A DNA stretch of 64,000 nt. It comes from Citrobacter arsenatis. GTDB taxonomy: Bacteria > Pseudomonadota > Gammaproteobacteria > Enterobacterales > Enterobacteriaceae. The notes beneath the pieces are model-generated. The model made no database searches. It was not told the DNA's origin and saw only the letters and a list, made by a program, of their open reading frames with translations. The stretch is taken from contig NZ_CP037864.1 in the NCBI RefSeq assembly GCF_004353845.1, forward strand, positions 4,836,001 to 4,900,000, read 5' to 3'. Position 1 is the stretch's first letter. The number at the start of each line of letters is the position of its first letter. The position numbers and the translations under genes are program-made. This document shows, piece after piece, positions 27,253-35,029 of the stretch.

Positions 27253-29571
27253 ATGAAAAAACTAACCATTGGTTTAATTGGTAATCCTAATTCCGGCAAG
27301 ACAACCTTATTCAACCAGCTCACCGGCGCGCGCCAGCGTGTAGGCAACTGGGCTGGCGTTACCGTTGAGCGTAAAGAAGGTCATTTCGCCACGACGGACC
27401 ATCAGGTCACGCTGGTGGATTTACCCGGCACCTATTCTCTGACGACAATCTCATCCCAAACCTCTCTCGATGAACAGATTGCCTGCCACTACATTTTAAG
27501 CGGTGACGCGGATCTCTTGATCAACGTGGTTGATGCTTCAAACCTTGAGCGCAACCTCTACCTGACGTTGCAACTGCTTGAGCTGGGCATCCCCTGCATC
27601 GTCGCGCTGAACATGCTGGATATTGCTGAAAAGCAGCAAATCCGTATCGATATCGACGCCCTCTCCGCTCGTCTTGGCTGCCCGGTGGTTCCGCTGGTTT
27701 CCACCCGCGCTCGCGGCATTGAAGCGCTGAAGCTGGCGATCGATCGCTACAAAGAGAACGACACCGTCGAGCTGGTCCATTATGCCCAGCCGTTGTTGCA
27801 GGAAGCGGATTCCCTCGCCGATGCGATGGCCAAAGATATGCCGCTTAAACAACGCCGCTGGCTGGGCCTGCAGATGCTGGAAGGCGATATCTACAGCCGC
27901 GCTTACGCCGGTGATGCCGCACAAAACCTTGATGCCGCCATTGCGCGTCTGAGCGAGACAATGGACGATCCGGCTCTGCATATCGCCGATGCGCGCTATC
28001 AGTGTATTGCCGCTATCTGCGATACCGTCAGTAACACCCTGACGGCAGAGCCGAGCCGTTTCACCACCGCAGTAGATAAAATCGTCCTTAACCGCTTCCT
28101 CGGTCTGCCGATTTTCCTGTTCGTGATGTACCTGATGTTCCTGCTCGCCATCAACATTGGTGGCGCACTGCAACCGTTGTTTGACGTTGGCTCCGTAGCG
28201 CTCTTTATCCATGGTATTCAGTGGATTGGCTACACGCTGCACTTCCCGGACTGGCTTACCATCTTCCTGGCCCAGGGCCTTGGCGGCGGGATTAACACCG
28301 TGCTGCCGTTGGTACCACAAATCGGCATGATGTACCTGTTCCTCTCCTTCCTTGAAGACTCCGGCTACATGGCGCGCGCCGCGTTTGTGATGGATCGTCT
28401 GATGCAGGCGCTGGGACTGCCGGGCAAATCGTTTGTTCCGCTGATTGTCGGTTTTGGCTGTAACGTGCCGTCCGTGATGGGCGCACGTACGCTGGACGCA
28501 CCGCGTGAGCGTTTGATGACCATCATGATGGCGCCGTTTATGTCCTGTGGCGCACGTCTGGCGATTTTCGCCGTCTTCGCCGCAGCGTTCTTTGGTCAGA
28601 ACGGCGCGCTGGCGGTCTTCTCACTGTACGTGCTGGGTATCATTATGGCAGTGTTGACCGGTCTGATGCTCAAGCACACCATCATGCGTGGCGAAGCAAC
28701 GCCGTTCGTGATGGAGCTGCCGGTGTACCACGTGCCGCACATTAAGAGTCTGATCATTCAGACCTGGCAACGCCTGAAAGGCTTCGTTCTGCGCGCGGGT
28801 AAGGTCATCATCATCGTTAGCATTTTCCTCAGCGCGTTTAACAGTTTCTCGCTGAGTGGAAAAATCGTCGACAACATCAACGACTCTGCTTTGGCCTCCG
28901 TTAGCCGCGTCATTACCCCAGTCTTCAAGCCGATTGGCGTTCACGAAGATAACTGGCAGGCAACCGTAGGTCTGTTCACCGGCGCAATGGCGAAAGAAGT
29001 GGTTGTCGGTACGCTGAACACGCTCTATACCGCAGAAAACATTCAGGAAGAAGAATTCAACCCGGCAGATTTCCACCTCGGTGATGAGCTGCTCAGCGCG
29101 GTGGATGAAACCTGGCAAAGCCTGAAAGACACCTTCAGCCTGAGCGTTCTGGCTAACCCTATCGAAGCCAGCAAGGGTGACGGTGAAATGGCTACCGGCG
29201 CAATGGGCGTGATGGGCGAGAAATTTGGCAGCGCCGCCGCCGCGTACAGCTATCTGATTTTTGTTCTGCTGTATGTACCGTGCATTTCAGTGATGGGCGC
29301 TATCGCACGTGAATCCAGCCGTGGCTGGATGAGCTTCTCAATTCTGTGGGGCCTGAACATCGCCTATTCTCTGTCAACGCTGTTTTATCAGACGGTCAGC
29401 TACAAAGAGCACCCGACCTACAGCCTGGTGTGCATTTTAGCGGTCATCTTGTTTAACATCGTGTTGCTGGGCCTGCTGCGTCGAGCCCGCAGCCGCGTCG
29501 ACCTCGCGCTGCTGGCGACCAACAGAACGGCGAGTTCCTGTTGTTCCAGCACTACTGGCGATTGCCACTAA
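27253..29571 (+). CDS. feoB: Ferrous iron permease FeoB
   Basis: FeoB is the inner-membrane Fe(II) transporter of anaerobic or acidic growth. The 772 residues begin with a GTPase domain: G1 GNPNSGKTT (10-18), a switch region, DLPGTYSL as G3 and NMLD as G4. A helical regulatory domain follows, then eight or so membrane spans with two Gate motifs (GCNVPSVMGARTL and YVPCISVMGA). The C-terminus is cysteine-rich (SSCCSSTTGDCH). Confidence 0.97.
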   Translation: MKKLTIGLIGNPNSGKTTLFNQLTGARQRVGNWAGVTVERKEGHFATTDHQVTLVDLPGTYSLTTISSQTSLDEQIACHYILSGDADLLINVVDASNLERNLYLTLQLLELGIPCIVALNMLDIAEKQQIRIDIDALSARLGCPVVPLVSTRARGIEALKLAIDRYKENDTVELVHYAQPLLQEADSLADAMAKDMPLKQRRWLGLQMLEGDIYSRAYAGDAAQNLDAAIARLSETMDDPALHIADARYQCIAAICDTVSNTLTAEPSRFTTAVDKIVLNRFLGLPIFLFVMYLMFLLAINIGGALQPLFDVGSVALFIHGIQWIGYTLHFPDWLTIFLAQGLGGGINTVLPLVPQIGMMYLFLSFLEDSGYMARAAFVMDRLMQALGLPGKSFVPLIVGFGCNVPSVMGARTLDAPRERLMTIMMAPFMSCGARLAIFAVFAAAFFGQNGALAVFSLYVLGIIMAVLTGLMLKHTIMRGEATPFVMELPVYHVPHIKSLIIQTWQRLKGFVLRAGKVIIIVSIFLSAFNSFSLSGKIVDNINDSALASVSRVITPVFKPIGVHEDNWQATVGLFTGAMAKEVVVGTLNTLYTAENIQEEEFNPADFHLGDELLSAVDETWQSLKDTFSLSVLANPIEASKGDGEMATGAMGVMGEKFGSAAAAYSYLIFVLLYVPCISVMGAIARESSRGWMSFSILWGLNIAYSLSTLFYQTVSYKEHPTYSLVCILAVILFNIVLLGLLRRARSRVDLALLATNRTASSCCSSTTGDCH

Positions 29572-29582
29572 GGTTATAGACG

Positions 29583-29819
29583 ATGGCATCGCTTATTCAG
29601 GTTCGTGATTTATTGGCTTTGCGGGGACGCATGGAGGCGACACAAATTAGCCACACGCTGCACACCCCGCAGCCCATGATCGACGCCATGCTGAATCAGT
29701 TAGAAAAAATGGGCAAAGCGGTGCGGATTCAGGAAGATGCCGACGGGTGCCTTTCCGGAAGCTGCAAAAGCTGCCCGGAAGGTAAAGCCTGCCTGCGCGA
29801 GTGGTGGGCTTTACGTTAA
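29583..29819 (+). CDS. feoC: Fe-S-dependent feo operon regulator FeoC
   Basis: FeoC is a small winged-helix protein that stabilises FeoB or senses iron and oxygen. The 78-residue sequence has the helix-turn-helix N-terminus and four cysteines (Cys56, Cys61, Cys64, Cys70) in CLSGSCKSCPEGKAC. These can hold a 4Fe-4S cluster. It follows feoB by 11 bases and ends the operon. Confidence 0.94.
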   Translation: MASLIQVRDLLALRGRMEATQISHTLHTPQPMIDAMLNQLEKMGKAVRIQEDADGCLSGSCKSCPEGKACLREWWALR

Positions 29820-29831
29820 TCAGATGCTCTT

Positions 29832-29862
29832 TGCCGGATGGCGCTACGCTTATCCGGCCTAC
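29832..29862. repeat. REP after feoC
   Basis: GCCGGATGGCGCTACGC and TTATCCGGCCTAC form one full REP element just after the feoC stop codon. Confidence 0.8.
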
Positions 29863-29882
29863 AAATGACTGCAAATGTGCAG

Positions 29883-29918
29883 GCCGGATATAGCGTTTAA
29901 GCTTATATCCGGCTTTTT
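29883..29918 (+). terminator. Intrinsic terminator of feoABC
   Basis: A perfect 10-bp stem (GCCGGATATA / TATATCCGGC) with an 11-base loop is followed by TTTTTG. It appears derived from a REP element and lies 64 bases after feoC. Confidence 0.75.
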
Positions 29919-30065
29919 GCGTAATGGGTTCCACAAAGACCTCTCTGTTTTCAGCAATAAAGATCTATCCTCCAGCCTGCCGCGCATCGTTATTAATTCA
30001 TGAGTGCTTATTGGCGACCAGGAAAGTAGAGTCTCGACATCTTGTTTCTCAGGTGACGGATCGCC

Positions 30066-31028
30066 ATGAATACTGACACTTCTACTACTCCGCATGACGC
30101 GATTTTCAAAACGTTCTTGAACCACCCGGCGACCGCACGCGACTTTCTTCAGCTCCATCTTCCTGACTCTTTGCAAAAACTGTGCGATCTGAAAACGCTA
30201 CAACTGGAATCTGGCAGCTTTATTGAGGACGATTTGCGCGCGTACTACTCTGATGTGCTGTGGTCGTTAAAAACGCGCGAAGGCGATGGCTATATTTACA
30301 CCATCATTGAGCATCAGAGCACCGCCGATGCCCATATGGCGTTTCGGCTAATGCGCTATGCCATTGCGGTAATGCATCGTCATTTGGCTGCAGGCCACAA
30401 GAAACTCCCGCTGGTAATACCCATGCTTTTTTATCATGGCTCAGCAAGCCCATACCCCTACTCACTTTGTTGGCTGGACGAATTTGATGACCCAGAATCC
30501 GCCAGACAACTTTATAGCACCGCATTTCCACTTATCGATATCACCGTGGTGCCCGATGACGAGATCATGCAGCATCGCCGGATGGCGCTGCTGGAGCTCA
30601 TCCAAAAACATATTCGTAAACGCGATTTGATGGGTCTGGTAGAAAAGCTGGCCATCCTGCTTGTTAAAGGACACGCTAATGACAACCAGTTGAAAGCCTT
30701 GTTTAATTATTTAATGCAGGCCGGGAACACCGCACATTTTGGCGAGTTTCTTCATGAAGTCGCCGAGCGTTTACCCCAACATAAGGAAAAGTTGATGACT
30801 ATCGCCGAAAGATTACGTCAGGAAGGGCACCTTAATGGTCTTCAGGAAGGTCATAGAAAAGGGTTAAAAGAGGGGTTACAAGAGGGATTACAAACGGGTC
30901 TGCAACAAGGTAAACGAGAGGAAGCTTTACGTATTGCATCAACCATGCAGGCTGATGGTATAGACCCACTGACCATCTTCAGAATTACCGGCCTGACCGC
31001 TGAGGATCTGGCTACGCGTAGTCATTAA
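30066..31028 (+). CDS. rpnA: Rpn-family recombination-promoting nuclease (YhgA/RpnA-like)
   Basis: Rpn proteins are PD-(D/E)XK-like endonucleases first described as transposase-like; E. coli RpnA cuts DNA and promotes RecA-independent recombination. The 320 residues hold the catalytic candidates Asp63 (YSDVLW) and Glu82-x-Gln84 (IIEHQS). A helical middle and a run of degenerate GLxEG repeats (about 254-278) follow, then a C-terminal helix-loop-helix ending ITGLTAEDLA. The locus between feoC and bioH is the same as yhgA in E. coli K-12. It is somewhat longer than the K-12 protein. See the nested start at 30795. Confidence 0.88.
   Translation: MNTDTSTTPHDAIFKTFLNHPATARDFLQLHLPDSLQKLCDLKTLQLESGSFIEDDLRAYYSDVLWSLKTREGDGYIYTIIEHQSTADAHMAFRLMRYAIAVMHRHLAAGHKKLPLVIPMLFYHGSASPYPYSLCWLDEFDDPESARQLYSTAFPLIDITVVPDDEIMQHRRMALLELIQKHIRKRDLMGLVEKLAILLVKGHANDNQLKALFNYLMQAGNTAHFGEFLHEVAERLPQHKEKLMTIAERLRQEGHLNGLQEGHRKGLKEGLQEGLQTGLQQGKREEALRIASTMQADGIDPLTIFRITGLTAEDLATRSH
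30795..31028 (+). CDS. Possible nested small protein RpnS (in-frame internal start of rpn)
   Basis: An in-frame ATG at codon 244 of the rpn gene is preceded by AAGGAA (30783-30788) at about 7 bases, better than most starts nearby. It would give a 77-residue protein, MTIAERLRQE onward, made of the GLxEG repeats and the C-terminal domain without the nuclease. Published work on E. coli rpn genes reports internally translated C-terminal proteins that inhibit the toxic full-length nuclease, so this is a plausible intragenic antitoxin. That it is made here is inference. Confidence 0.6.
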   Translation: MTIAERLRQEGHLNGLQEGHRKGLKEGLQEGLQTGLQQGKREEALRIASTMQADGIDPLTIFRITGLTAEDLATRSH

Positions 31029-31030
31029 TC

Positions 31031-31062
31031 TCAGGCCCGGCAAGCGTGGCTGTGCCGGGCAA
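31031..31062. repeat. REP-like palindrome between rpn and bioH
   Basis: A CAGGCCCGGCAAGC...GCCGGGC dyad lies between the two convergent genes; it matches the Y-type REP core with a GGCCCGG head. Confidence 0.6.
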
Positions 31063-31072
31063 CGCAACGGGT

Positions 31073-31843
31073 TTATAACCGCTGCTTCAACGCGACCAGC
31101 GCAGAGCAGAACTCGGCAGGATGCGAGATAAACGGCGCATGCGCCGCTTTGGCAAACACCAACGACTCGCTTTGCGGCCACAGGGCATCCAGCATTGGAA
31201 CGACTTTGCGCGGAACCAGCCCGTCAAGATAGCCGTACATCCGCAGAAAAGGCATCTCCACCGCGCACAGCGACTCACGCAGATCGACCGTTTTCAGGAT
31301 CTCCAGCCCGCCATTAAGCACCTCGACGTCCGGCATGGGTAAAGCCAGCACCGTTTTCTTCAGCGCTCGCGCATCCTGACGCGCGGTTTCCGTGCCCATC
31401 GTTTGCAACGCCAGAAAACGCTCCACCGTACGCTGGAAATCTTCGCTCAACTGCTGCTGGAAGCCTGCCAGCACTTCTGGCTTGATACCCGGCCACTCAT
31501 CCCGCGCGCTAAAGCAAGGGGAAGATGCAACGGTCACCAGCGCCTGAACACGTTCAGGATGCGTTAACGCCACCTGGCTTGCGACTAGCCCGCCCAGACT
31601 CCAGCCGAGCCAGATAGCTTTCTCCGGTGCCTGTTGCAATACCCGCTCAGCCATCTCTTCCAGCGACATTGCACCGAAACCCTGGCTACGACCAAATCCC
31701 GGTAAGTCGACAAGATGCAGCGTAAAATGCGAGCTCAGTTCCTCACTTATGCAATGCCACACTTGCGCATTCAGTCCCCATCCGTGCAGCAGCACAAGAT
31801 GGCAATTTCCCGAACCCTGGGTCTGCCACCAGATGTCATTCAT
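31073..31843 (-). CDS. bioH: Pimeloyl-[acyl-carrier protein] methyl ester esterase BioH
   Basis: BioH removes the methyl group from pimeloyl-ACP methyl ester, completing the pimelate part of biotin synthesis. The 256-residue alpha/beta hydrolase has the LHGWGLNAQVW oxyanion segment, the nucleophile elbow GWSLGG with Ser82, and the KAAHAPFISHP histidine near residue 235. It is away from the other bio genes, as in E. coli, and divergent from gntX (37 bases between starts). Confidence 0.95.
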   Translation of the reverse strand: MNDIWWQTQGSGNCHLVLLHGWGLNAQVWHCISEELSSHFTLHLVDLPGFGRSQGFGAMSLEEMAERVLQQAPEKAIWLGWSLGGLVASQVALTHPERVQALVTVASSPCFSARDEWPGIKPEVLAGFQQQLSEDFQRTVERFLALQTMGTETARQDARALKKTVLALPMPDVEVLNGGLEILKTVDLRESLCAVEMPFLRMYGYLDGLVPRKVVPMLDALWPQSESLVFAKAAHAPFISHPAEFCSALVALKQRL

Positions 31844-31880
31844 CAGTTATTGTTCTCTTTTAGCCTGAAAGGATGCTTCT

Positions 31881-32564
31881 ATGCTAACAGTACCAGGATT
31901 GTGCTGGCTATGCCGAATGCCCCTGACGTTAGGGCATTGGGGGATTTGCTCGGTTTGCACGCGGGCAACGCGTCAGCACGGCAGCCTGTGCCCTCAATGT
32001 GGACTCCCTGCCGCTCATACCGTTGTTCCCTGCGGGCGCTGCCTGCAAAAACCACCGCCGTGGCAGCGGCTGGTCACCGTCAGCGACTATGTTCCACCGT
32101 TGAGCGGTCTTATCCACCAGCTCAAGTTTTCACGACGCAGCGAAATGGCCTGCGCCCTTTCACGTTTACTGTTGCTGGAGGTATTACAGGCCCGGCGCGT
32201 CAGCGGTCTTCCTCTGCCGGACAGACTCGTCAGCGTCCCGCTCTGGCAACGACGGCACTGGCGCAGAGGATTTAATCAGAGCGATTTACTGTGTCGCCCG
32301 CTGGCTCGCTGGCTAGGCTGCGACTGGGACGGTCAAGCCATTACACGGATTCGGGCGACCGCCACGCAGCACCATCTCAGTGCCCGATTACGTAAACGTA
32401 ACCTGAAAAATGCCTTTCGCCTTGAATTGCCAGTGCAGGGACTCCATATGGTTATTGTGGATGATGTCGTCACTACCGGAAGTACCGTCGCGGAAATCGC
32501 GCAGCTGCTTTTACGCAACGGCGCGGCGACTGTCCAGGTATGGTGCCTGTGTCGAACCTTGTAG
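31881..32564 (+). CDS. gntX: ComF-family phosphoribosyltransferase-like protein GntX
   Basis: GntX resembles the ComF competence proteins; despite the name its role in gluconate use is unclear and it has been linked to using DNA as nutrient. The 227 residues start with cysteine pairs that can bind zinc (CWLC, CSVC, CPQC, CGRC). They end with a phosphoribosyltransferase-type PRPP loop (VIVDDVVTTGST). It is followed by nfuA 58 bases later. Confidence 0.93.
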   Translation: MLTVPGLCWLCRMPLTLGHWGICSVCTRATRQHGSLCPQCGLPAAHTVVPCGRCLQKPPPWQRLVTVSDYVPPLSGLIHQLKFSRRSEMACALSRLLLLEVLQARRVSGLPLPDRLVSVPLWQRRHWRRGFNQSDLLCRPLARWLGCDWDGQAITRIRATATQHHLSARLRKRNLKNAFRLELPVQGLHMVIVDDVVTTGSTVAEIAQLLLRNGAATVQVWCLCRTL

Positions 32565-32622
32565 AGCCTCGATGATGGGCGTATTATAACCAAGTAAAAT
32601 AGTCAACTATTAGGCCATTACT

Positions 32623-33198
32623 ATGATCCATATTTCCGATGCTGCACAAGCGCACTTTGCCAAACTGCTGGCAAATCAGGAAGAAGGGACACAAATCCGC
32701 GTATTTGTGATTAATCCCGGCACGCCTAACGCTGAATGCGGCGTTTCTTATTGTCCGCCGGACGCCGTGGAAGCAACCGACACCGCCATTAAATTTGACC
32801 TGCTGACCGCATATGTTGATGAACTGAGCGCACCGTATCTGGAAGATGCAGAAATCGATTTCGTTACCGACCAGTTAGGCTCCCAGCTGACTCTGAAAGC
32901 ACCAAACGCCAAAATGCGTAAAGTTGCCGATGATGCGCCGCTGATGGAACGCGTAGAATACATGCTGCAATCGCAGATCAACCCGCAGCTGGCAGGCCAC
33001 GGTGGCCGCGTCTCTCTGATGGAAATCACCGATGAAGGCTACGCCATTCTTCAGTTTGGCGGCGGCTGTAACGGCTGTTCAATGGTAGATGTCACGCTGA
33101 AAGAAGGTATCGAGAAGCAGCTGCTGGCTGAATTCCCTGAACTGAAAGGCGTTCGCGATTTAACCGAACACCAGCGCGGCGAGCACTCTTACTACTAA
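32623..33198 (+). CDS. nfuA: Fe/S biogenesis protein NfuA
   Basis: NfuA carries 4Fe-4S clusters to target enzymes, especially under oxidative stress or iron limitation. The 191 residues consist of a degenerate A-type scaffold N-terminal domain (about 1-95) and a C-terminal Nfu domain with the cluster motif GGGCNGC (Cys149, Cys152). The length equals E. coli NfuA. Confidence 0.96.
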   Translation: MIHISDAAQAHFAKLLANQEEGTQIRVFVINPGTPNAECGVSYCPPDAVEATDTAIKFDLLTAYVDELSAPYLEDAEIDFVTDQLGSQLTLKAPNAKMRKVADDAPLMERVEYMLQSQINPQLAGHGGRVSLMEITDEGYAILQFGGGCNGCSMVDVTLKEGIEKQLLAEFPELKGVRDLTEHQRGEHSYY

Positions 33199-33218
33199 CG
33201 CCCAACCTGTAGACTTCT

Positions 33219-33297
33219 ATAGGCCCGATAAGACGTCCAGCGTCGCCGTCGGGCATTAATGCCGGATGGCAGATTAATCGCGTTATCCGGCCTACTT
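33219..33297. repeat. REP pair after nfuA
   Basis: Two inverted REP elements (TAGGCCCGATAAGACG... and GCCGGATGGC...ATCCGGCCTAC) follow nfuA and probably protect or end its transcript. Confidence 0.8.
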
Positions 33298-33398
33298 CCC
33301 TGCATTTCTTCGCATCTATCCTGCAACAATCCCCCGCATAATTTGACCAGCCTCTCATAATTTAAATTTTGCCTGCCCAGGTGATTTTCAAGCGCCAT

Positions 33399-33415
33399 AT
33401 GTTACCCGTATCATT
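33399..33415 (+). promoter_or_regulatory. GntR operator upstream of gntT
   Basis: ATGTTACCCGTATCATT closely matches the GntR operator core (TGTTACC-GTA-CA) and resembles the sites before gntK in this window. It is about 160 bases upstream of the gntT ATG, consistent with gluconate induction of gntT. Confidence 0.7.
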
Positions 33416-33574
33416 CGCATCAGCACCTAACACACACATAATAGCCAGCTAAACTGATTAGTTTTGAAGGCAACCAGCATTGGTGCTGAGAATGCTCTGT
33501 TCCCGGTCGGGACAATCGGAATTTGTCATCTAAACACTGACGTTACCCATAACAAAGTAAAGGCCAGGTAAATC

Positions 33575-34891
33575 ATGCCATTAGTCATCGTTGCTATCGG
33601 TGTAATCTTGTTACTCCTCCTGATGATCCGTTTCAAAATGAACGGCTTCATCGCTCTCGTCCTGGTGGCGCTTGCTGTCGGATTGATGCAAGGGATGCCA
33701 CTGGATAAAGTCATCGGTTCGATTAAAGCCGGCGTCGGCGGAACCCTTGGCAGCCTCGCCCTGATTATGGGTTTTGGCGCCATGCTGGGCAAAATGCTGG
33801 CGGACTGCGGCGGCGCACAGCGCATCGCAACCACCCTGATTGCTAAATTCGGCAAAAAACATATTCAGTGGGCGGTGGTATTAACCGGCTTCACCGTCGG
33901 TTTTGCCCTGTTCTACGAAGTCGGCTTCGTGCTGATGCTGCCGCTGGTGTTCACCATCGCCGCTGCTGCCAACATCCCGCTGCTGTACGTTGGCGTGCCG
34001 ATGGCTGCTGCGCTGTCCGTAACGCACGGCTTCCTGCCACCGCACCCGGGTCCAACCGCCATTGCCACTATTTTCCACGCAGATATGGGTAAAACCTTGC
34101 TGTTTGGTACGATTCTGGCAATCCCGACCGTTATTCTCGCCGGTCCGGTGTACGCCCGCTTCCTGAAAGGCATTGATAAGCCAATCCCGGAAGGTCTGTA
34201 CAGCGCGAAAACCTTTACTGAAGAAGAGATGCCTGGCTTTGGCGTCAGCGTCTGGACCTCTCTGGTACCGGTTATCCTGATGGCAATGCGCGCCGTGGCG
34301 GAGATGATTCTGCCAAAAGGTCATGCTTTCCTGACGGTTGCAGAGTTCCTCGGTGACCCGGTCATGGCAACGCTTATCGCGGTGCTGATTGCGATGTTCA
34401 CTTTTGGTCTGAACCGTGGGCGTTCGATGGATCAGATCAACGACACGCTGGTGTCCTCAATCAAAATCATCGCGATGATGCTGTTGATCATCGGTGGTGG
34501 CGGTGCCTTTAAACAGGTTCTGGTTGATAGCGGCGTGGACAAATACATCGCTTCAATGATGCACGGCTCTAACGTGTCTCCATTGCTGATGGCATGGTCT
34601 ATCGCGGCGGTACTGCGTATCGCGCTGGGTTCCGCAACCGTTGCTGCAATTACTGCAGGTGGGATTGTCGCGCCGCTGATTGCCACGACTGGCGTAAGCC
34701 CCGAGCTGATGGTTATTGCAGTCGGTTCCGGCTCCGTCATTTTCTCCCACGTGAACGACCCAGGCTTCTGGCTGTTCAAGGAGTATTTCAACCTGACCAT
34801 CGGTGAGACCATCAAGTCATGGTCAATGCTGGAAACCATTATCTCCGTCTGCGGTCTGGTAGGTTGTCTGCTGCTGGGTATGGTGGTTTAA
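33575..34891 (+). CDS. gntT: High-affinity gluconate transporter GntT
   Basis: GntT is the high-affinity gluconate:H+ symporter of the GntP family. The 438 residues form about 12-14 hydrophobic segments with the family signatures GFGAMLGKMLADCGG, LPPHPGPTAIA and GSATVAAITAGG. It is 438 residues, as in E. coli. GntT, GntU and GntK are all encoded in this window along with their repressor. Confidence 0.96.
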   Translation: MPLVIVAIGVILLLLLMIRFKMNGFIALVLVALAVGLMQGMPLDKVIGSIKAGVGGTLGSLALIMGFGAMLGKMLADCGGAQRIATTLIAKFGKKHIQWAVVLTGFTVGFALFYEVGFVLMLPLVFTIAAAANIPLLYVGVPMAAALSVTHGFLPPHPGPTAIATIFHADMGKTLLFGTILAIPTVILAGPVYARFLKGIDKPIPEGLYSAKTFTEEEMPGFGVSVWTSLVPVILMAMRAVAEMILPKGHAFLTVAEFLGDPVMATLIAVLIAMFTFGLNRGRSMDQINDTLVSSIKIIAMMLLIIGGGGAFKQVLVDSGVDKYIASMMHGSNVSPLLMAWSIAAVLRIALGSATVAAITAGGIVAPLIATTGVSPELMVIAVGSGSVIFSHVNDPGFWLFKEYFNLTIGETIKSWSMLETIISVCGLVGCLLLGMVV

Positions 34892-34901
34892 GCGAGACGG
34901 C

Positions 34902-34980
34902 TTGTAGGCCGGATAAGGCAAAGCCGCCAATCCGGCAATGAGCAGAATTGCCTGATGGCGCTGCGCTTATCAGGCCTACG
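34902..34980. repeat. REP pair after gntT
   Basis: GTAGGCCGGATAAGGC... (34904-34938) and TTGCCTGATGGCGC...TCAGGCCTAC (34948-34980) are inverted REP elements between the convergent gntT and malQ. Confidence 0.8.
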
Positions 34981-35000
34981 TGTTACGAACATTCACCATA

Positions 35001-35029
35001 AAAAAGCCGGGGAAATCCCCGGCTTTTTT
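35001..35029. terminator. Bidirectional terminator between gntT and malQ
   Basis: An A-run, a perfect stem (AAGCCGGGG / CCCCGGCTT) with loop AAAT, and a T-run form a strong symmetrical terminator. The T-run overlaps the malQ stop codon (TTA at 35028-35030 on the plus strand). Confidence 0.85.

Larger units (their letters stand above)
33199..33574. other. nfuA-gntT intergenic region
   Basis: The first 100 bases are a REP pair; the remaining 270 bases are the gntT promoter region with a GntR operator at 33399. I see no gene here. Confidence 0.6.

Noticed and set aside
27538..28320. 260-codon minus-strand frame inside feoB
   Set aside because: Antisense to a conserved transporter gene and without independent support.
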